Source of the DNA: Pedobacter sp. ok626
GTDB taxonomy: Bacteria; Bacteroidota; Bacteroidia; Sphingobacteriales; Sphingobacteriaceae
Length of the DNA: 64,000 nucleotides
Assembly: GCF_900100435.1 (NCBI RefSeq)
Contig: NZ_FNEX01000003.1
Span: 248,001-312,000 of the forward strand
Reading direction: 5' to 3'
Part shown: positions 60,744 through 64,000 of the stretch, piece by piece
Position numbering within the stretch: position 1 is the first letter of the stretch
Layout of the letters: each line of letters starts with the position of its first letter
Translations under genes and position numbers: made by a program
The notes under the pieces: generated by a model
The model's input: the letters and a program-made list of their open reading frames with translations, nothing else
What the model was told of the DNA's origin: nothing
Databases searched by the model: none

Positions 60744-61565
60744 ATGCATTACTTAATCAAACAGTTATTCCCTCCTATCCTAAATGCCTTAAGGTGGTAC
60801 AGCTTTAAATATGGATGGAAAGGAAATTACAAAACTTATGAGCAAGCAAAGGTCAAATGCAAAGGATATGATGAAGACCATATCCTCGAAAGAATCGTGA
60901 ATACGACAGATAAAGTAAAAAAAGGAGAGATTGCTTACGAACGTGACGGCATAGTTTATGACGAAGTCCATCTCAATTTTCATTTGTTAAACGCACTACT
61001 TCTGGTGGCCTCTAGAAATAACAATAAACTAACTATTATTGATTTCGGAGGGTCATTGGGCACATCCTATTATCAGAACATTCAATATCTTTCACATTTC
61101 ACAAGTTTGAATTGGTGTATTATTGAACAACCAAAATTTGTAGAAATAGGAAAGAGATCTTTTGAAAATGACCATATCAAATTCTATTATTCATTAGCAG
61201 ATTGCTTTTCCGCACATCCCAATCCGGATCTGCTACTCATTTCGAGTGTACTCCAATATATACCCGAGCCTTATGAATTACTCCGAGACATCCAATCTTA
61301 TCATATACCATATCTTATGTTGGATCTAGTAGGATATAATGATAAGATTGAAGACCGAATTACCATTCAGCGTGTCCCCCCGATCTTTTATGGTATAGAA
61401 GCATCATACCCCTGTACATTTTTCAATCGGCTAAAACTGGAATCCCAACTTGAAGAAAATTATGACAAGGTGTTCGACTTCATCTCAGAAAATGAGAAAT
61501 ACTATATAGAACTTAAACCGTTTCGCTATGAAGGATCTTTTTGGAAACTAAATGAAAAACGATAA
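60744..61565 (+). CDS. Methyltransferase, TIGR04325-like family
   Basis: 273 residues. A glycine-rich SAM loop IIDFGGSLGTSYYQN, then WCIIEQPKFVEIGK and LISSVLQYIPEPYELL, is the pattern of the TIGR04325 methyltransferase group in polysaccharide loci. The N-terminal part (FKYGWKGNYKTYEQAKVKCK) also matches. It probably methylates a sugar or a small precursor of the surface glycan. It starts five bases after the aminotransferase gene and its 3' end overlaps the acyltransferase by 14 bp. Confidence 0.8.
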   Translation: MHYLIKQLFPPILNALRWYSFKYGWKGNYKTYEQAKVKCKGYDEDHILERIVNTTDKVKKGEIAYERDGIVYDEVHLNFHLLNALLLVASRNNNKLTIIDFGGSLGTSYYQNIQYLSHFTSLNWCIIEQPKFVEIGKRSFENDHIKFYYSLADCFSAHPNPDLLLISSVLQYIPEPYELLRDIQSYHIPYLMLDLVGYNDKIEDRITIQRVPPIFYGIEASYPCTFFNRLKLESQLEENYDKVFDFISENEKYYIELKPFRYEGSFWKLNEKR

Positions 61566-62643
61566 ACTCTCCCAAAGGTCAGGTGCGCTTGATTTACTCA
61601 GATTTTTAGCTGTGCTAATAGTTTTCTTTTCGCACTATACTGATACCTTCAATTATGTGTACAAGATTGTACCCGAAAACCTTAAATACCTGCCGATATT
61701 CAAATATGGAAGTCTGGCACTTGTGGCCTTTTTTATCGTCAGTGGTTATGTGATTACTATGACTTCAATGAAGAAAAGCATTAAGGATTTTATAGTCATC
61801 CGACTTTCCAGAATATATCCCTTATTTTGGGTCAGCTGCACTGTCGCATTTATTTTACCTCGTGCAGTTAATGAACATACATTCATCGCATTTTCCAGTT
61901 TTAATACATACCTGATCAACATGACTATGGTCCCCGGCTTACTTGGAACACCGTTGATCAACCCTGTCTATCATACACTATTATTGGAACTCTTGTTCTA
62001 TTTTTTTATCGCTATAATTATTGTATTCAAATTATGGGACAGAATGTTGCTGATCATTGGAGTACTGACTGTATTTTGCATCGTAAGAGGATTGGACGCT
62101 ACAGCATATTCTCATATAGTAATTCCTCCGTTTGCGGGAGGAATTTTATTCTATTACCTTAAAATAAAATACGGAAATCCCATATACCTTAGAATATTGT
62201 TGTGTCTTAATTTCATTTCATCCTTGATGATTGGTCGTACCTTAGAGAGATACCTTAATGGTAGAGTAGATGATGTGCAAACCATCAATTCCTGGATAGC
62301 TGTGACTATTATTGCTGCAATTTACGGGATATTTTACCTGATTGTTACCGATCGATTTAAAATCAGCAGCAACAGAATAACAGTAATGCTCGGGGAAATT
62401 GCTTATCCATTTTACTTATTTCATGTTTATTTTCTCATTGTATATTGGTATTTCAGAGATTCTATTCAAGAAGATGCTTTATTGCTTTCAATTTTAGCCC
62501 TGGTCATCTGCTCTTCCTGGTTGATAAACCAACTCGTGGAAAAACCATTAAATAAAATATGCAGTCAATTGCTTTATTTCTTGTTTAACTTGTTTAAACG
62601 AAATAAAAATTCACCAGAGGTTTTAACTTCGAGAACTGTTTAG
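61552..62643 (+). CDS. Integral-membrane acyltransferase, family 3 (OafA/YrhL-like)
   Basis: 363 residues with about ten membrane helices. The family motif LDLLRFLAVLIVFFSHYTD (Arg and His in the first helix) and RLSRIYPLFWVSC are typical. Such proteins transfer acetyl or other acyl groups to sugars across the inner membrane, and the locus contains a 3-amino sugar pathway, so N-acetylation or O-acetylation of that sugar is plausible. It overlaps the methyltransferase gene by 14 bp. Acceptor inferred only. Confidence 0.88.
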   Translation: MKNDKLSQRSGALDLLRFLAVLIVFFSHYTDTFNYVYKIVPENLKYLPIFKYGSLALVAFFIVSGYVITMTSMKKSIKDFIVIRLSRIYPLFWVSCTVAFILPRAVNEHTFIAFSSFNTYLINMTMVPGLLGTPLINPVYHTLLLELLFYFFIAIIIVFKLWDRMLLIIGVLTVFCIVRGLDATAYSHIVIPPFAGGILFYYLKIKYGNPIYLRILLCLNFISSLMIGRTLERYLNGRVDDVQTINSWIAVTIIAAIYGIFYLIVTDRFKISSNRITVMLGEIAYPFYLFHVYFLIVYWYFRDSIQEDALLLSILALVICSSWLINQLVEKPLNKICSQLLYFLFNLFKRNKNSPEVLTSRTV

Positions 62644-62659
62644 ATTAATCCTTTGACCC

Positions 62660-63724
62660 ATGGCACCTTTAAGCTATTTAGCAACGACAGAAAACGATTA
62701 CGAAACATTAAACCTCAAAAAAGGTGTCCCTGAGCAATGGGAAGATGGAATGCGCACGCATGGAGGTAAAGGGACATATGAATGGTGGTATTTTGACACA
62801 CACCTTGCAGATGGGTCGAAGATGGTCATTGTGTTTTATACAAAAGCACTGACCGAGGTAAATAAACCTACAAAAGCGTATGCAACGCTGAACATCGACT
62901 ATAAAGACGGTACAAAACTAGAGCGCTACTTACCATCATCGGTTTTCAGTGCATCCAAAACATCCTGTGATGTGAAAATCGGAGCAAATACCTTTAAAGG
63001 TGACTTAAAAAACTATTCAATCCATCTGGAAGATTACGACTTTAAACTAGATGTGGAATTTAATCGTGTTGCTGAAAGCTGGAGACCAGAAACAGGACAT
63101 TTTTATTTCGGTGATAAGCAAAATCTGTTTTCCTGGTTTGTCGCCGTCCCAAAAGGAAATGCTACAGTCACCTATTCAATTGGTCAATACACTGTCCATA
63201 CTTCAGGTTCTTGTTATCACGATCATAACTGGGGTAATAAAGGTATGCACCAGCTCATCAATCACTGGTATTGGTCAAGAGCAGAATTTGGTCCTTACAC
63301 TGTAATTGCCTGTCAGATTGTTCCGGAAAAAAAATACGGCGATATACCAATCGATCTGGTTTACATAGCGAAAGAAGGAAAAAAACTAGCCGATGATCCT
63401 GCTAAATTAAAATTACACAGAAGCTATCCCATAAAAGTAACCACAGGTAACAAACCAATCAGCAACGAACTAATTTTCAATTACGAAAATTCAGAGTTTA
63501 ACCTAAGCTTACAACTTACCAGAAAAACCAACATCATTGAAACTTACCTAATTCAGCAGGATTTTCAGCGGAAGCTTGCTAAAATATTTCTTGGATTTAA
63601 TGGAGCGTATTTTAGAATTGCAGGAGATGCAAAACTTGAAGTTAACTATAAAGACGGCCCATCGGAAACTTTCGAAAATGACCATGCGATCTGGGAGTTG
63701 ATGTATTTCGGAGATCCCTTCTAA
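62660..63724 (+). CDS. CrtC/AttH-like lipocalin-fold protein
   Basis: 354 residues, 16 bp after the acyltransferase gene. Motifs of the hydroxyneurosporene synthase (CrtC)/AttH group: THGGKGTYEWWYFDTHLADG at 34-53, AESWRPETGHFYFG, and YHDHNWGNKG with NHWYWSRAEFGPY. The family includes carotenoid hydratases and secondary-metabolite cyclases or isomerases that hydrate or reshape hydrophobic substrates. There are no carotenoid genes in view, so the substrate may belong to this locus or to the synthetase operon 6.6 kb upstream. It ends in a 4-bp overlap with the convergent partial gene. Confidence 0.83.
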   Translation: MAPLSYLATTENDYETLNLKKGVPEQWEDGMRTHGGKGTYEWWYFDTHLADGSKMVIVFYTKALTEVNKPTKAYATLNIDYKDGTKLERYLPSSVFSASKTSCDVKIGANTFKGDLKNYSIHLEDYDFKLDVEFNRVAESWRPETGHFYFGDKQNLFSWFVAVPKGNATVTYSIGQYTVHTSGSCYHDHNWGNKGMHQLINHWYWSRAEFGPYTVIACQIVPEKKYGDIPIDLVYIAKEGKKLADDPAKLKLHRSYPIKVTTGNKPISNELIFNYENSEFNLSLQLTRKTNIIETYLIQQDFQRKLAKIFLGFNGAYFRIAGDAKLEVNYKDGPSETFENDHAIWELMYFGDPF

Positions 63725-64000
63725 CGAATGATTCGTTTTATACCATCCCTTATTAGATGATATCCGTCCATAAATGTCATTAATAATATTTTATAAAACA
63801 ACAACGTATGCACCAACAATGGAACCCAACCGTAGGGCTGCGTAAATGCACAATAAGACAATAATGACATAGGAAAAAAAACAGTATAAAAATCCAGCAT
63901 CAGAATCTGGAAAAATTTGTTTTCAGGGGTAATGATGATGATAATTTTTGATTTGAACTGCCGTTGCCGCCAAAGGATAAAAACTGCATAAAGCATTAAT
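63721..64000 (-). CDS. C-terminal part of an integral-membrane protein, possibly GT2-like
   Basis: The 5' end is beyond the window. About 93 residues are visible with two or three hydrophobic stretches (MLDFYTVFFPMSLLSYCAF; VPLLVHTLLFYKILLMTF) and a basic tail ending GIKRIIR. The frame remains open at the edge, so this is the C-terminus of a longer protein. The layout resembles membrane ends of processive GT2 glycosyltransferases, such as the 56064 protein, but no motif confirms it. Confidence 0.45.
   Translation of the reverse strand, partial: LMLYAVFILWRQRQFKSKIIIIITPENKFFQILMLDFYTVFFPMSLLSYCAFTQPYGWVPLLVHTLLFYKILLMTFMDGYHLIRDGIKRIIR

Noticed and set aside
1..64000. CRISPR array, prophage or complete insertion sequence
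   Set aside because: No regularly spaced 25-40 bp repeats, integrase, transposase or phage structural genes were seen; the 11-bp arrays are far too short to be CRISPR.

Overview
The window looks like chromosome of a Bacteroidota member, most likely Sphingobacteriaceae (Pedobacter-like). The reasons are two FecI-type sigma / FecR / SusC-STN systems, a SusD homologue, an S46 dipeptidyl peptidase, DUF5018 and DUF6515 proteins, Bacteroidota-type promoters (-33 TTTG, -7 TAnnTTTG), and start sites without strong Shine-Dalgarno sequences. No rRNA operon, CRISPR array, intact insertion sequence or prophage was seen. One tRNA (Glu, TTC) is present.

Layout. 1-3019 (minus): the 3' part of a regulated SusC-like receptor system (sigma, anti-sigma, receptor cut by the window edge), preceded by about 1 kb of unusual regulatory DNA with 11-bp-phased repeats and a nested palindrome. 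4025-7264: small stress or unknown proteins, an azoreductase with a divergent HxlR regulator, and a LysE exporter. 7485-18345: mostly minus-strand housekeeping genes (tRNA-Glu, dnaA, truC, envC-like, cysM, cysE, a pepD-type dipeptidase, a dGTPase, alcohol dehydrogenase, PAP2), with one plus-strand 2OG-Fe(II) oxygenase at 16038. 18451-28929 (minus): a complete polysaccharide- or nutrient-uptake locus in the order sigma, anti-sigma, SusC, SusD, DUF5018 surface lipoprotein, GHL10-type glycoside hydrolase. 29135-42468: assorted genes, including a kinase-fold-like protein, a short MutS-family ATPase convergent with a fused nucleotidyltransferase-HEPN protein, a free-Met-sulfoxide reductase, an S46 peptidase with the DPP11-type arginine, and three candidate small RNAs.

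42669-56062 (plus) is the standout: a compact four-gene biosynthetic operon. A 2180-residue hybrid (A-PCP-KS-AT-ACP-aminotransferase) is followed by a 1740-residue NRPS (C-A with inserted N-methyltransferase-PCP-TE), a dedicated Sfp-type phosphopantetheinyl transferase and a JmjC/cupin_8-type iron oxygenase. From the motifs I infer that a starter acid lacking an alpha-amino group is activated, extended once with malonate, transaminated at the beta-keto position to a beta-amino acyl unit, condensed with (probably N-methylated) glycine and released by the thioesterase, with oxygenase tailoring.

56064-64000 holds surface-glycan genes: two GT2 glycosyltransferases (minus), then a tightly packed plus-strand operon of GT14, an FdtA/QdtA-like sugar ketoisomerase, a DegT-type sugar aminotransferase, a TIGR04325-type methyltransferase, an acyltransferase and a CrtC/AttH-like lipocalin-fold protein. 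A membrane protein cut by the right edge ends the window. The glycan genes may be independent of the synthetase operon or may decorate a shared product; sequence alone does not decide this.

Domain assignments come from reading motifs, not from database searches. Specificity codes were aligned by eye to the GrsA phenylalanine domain.
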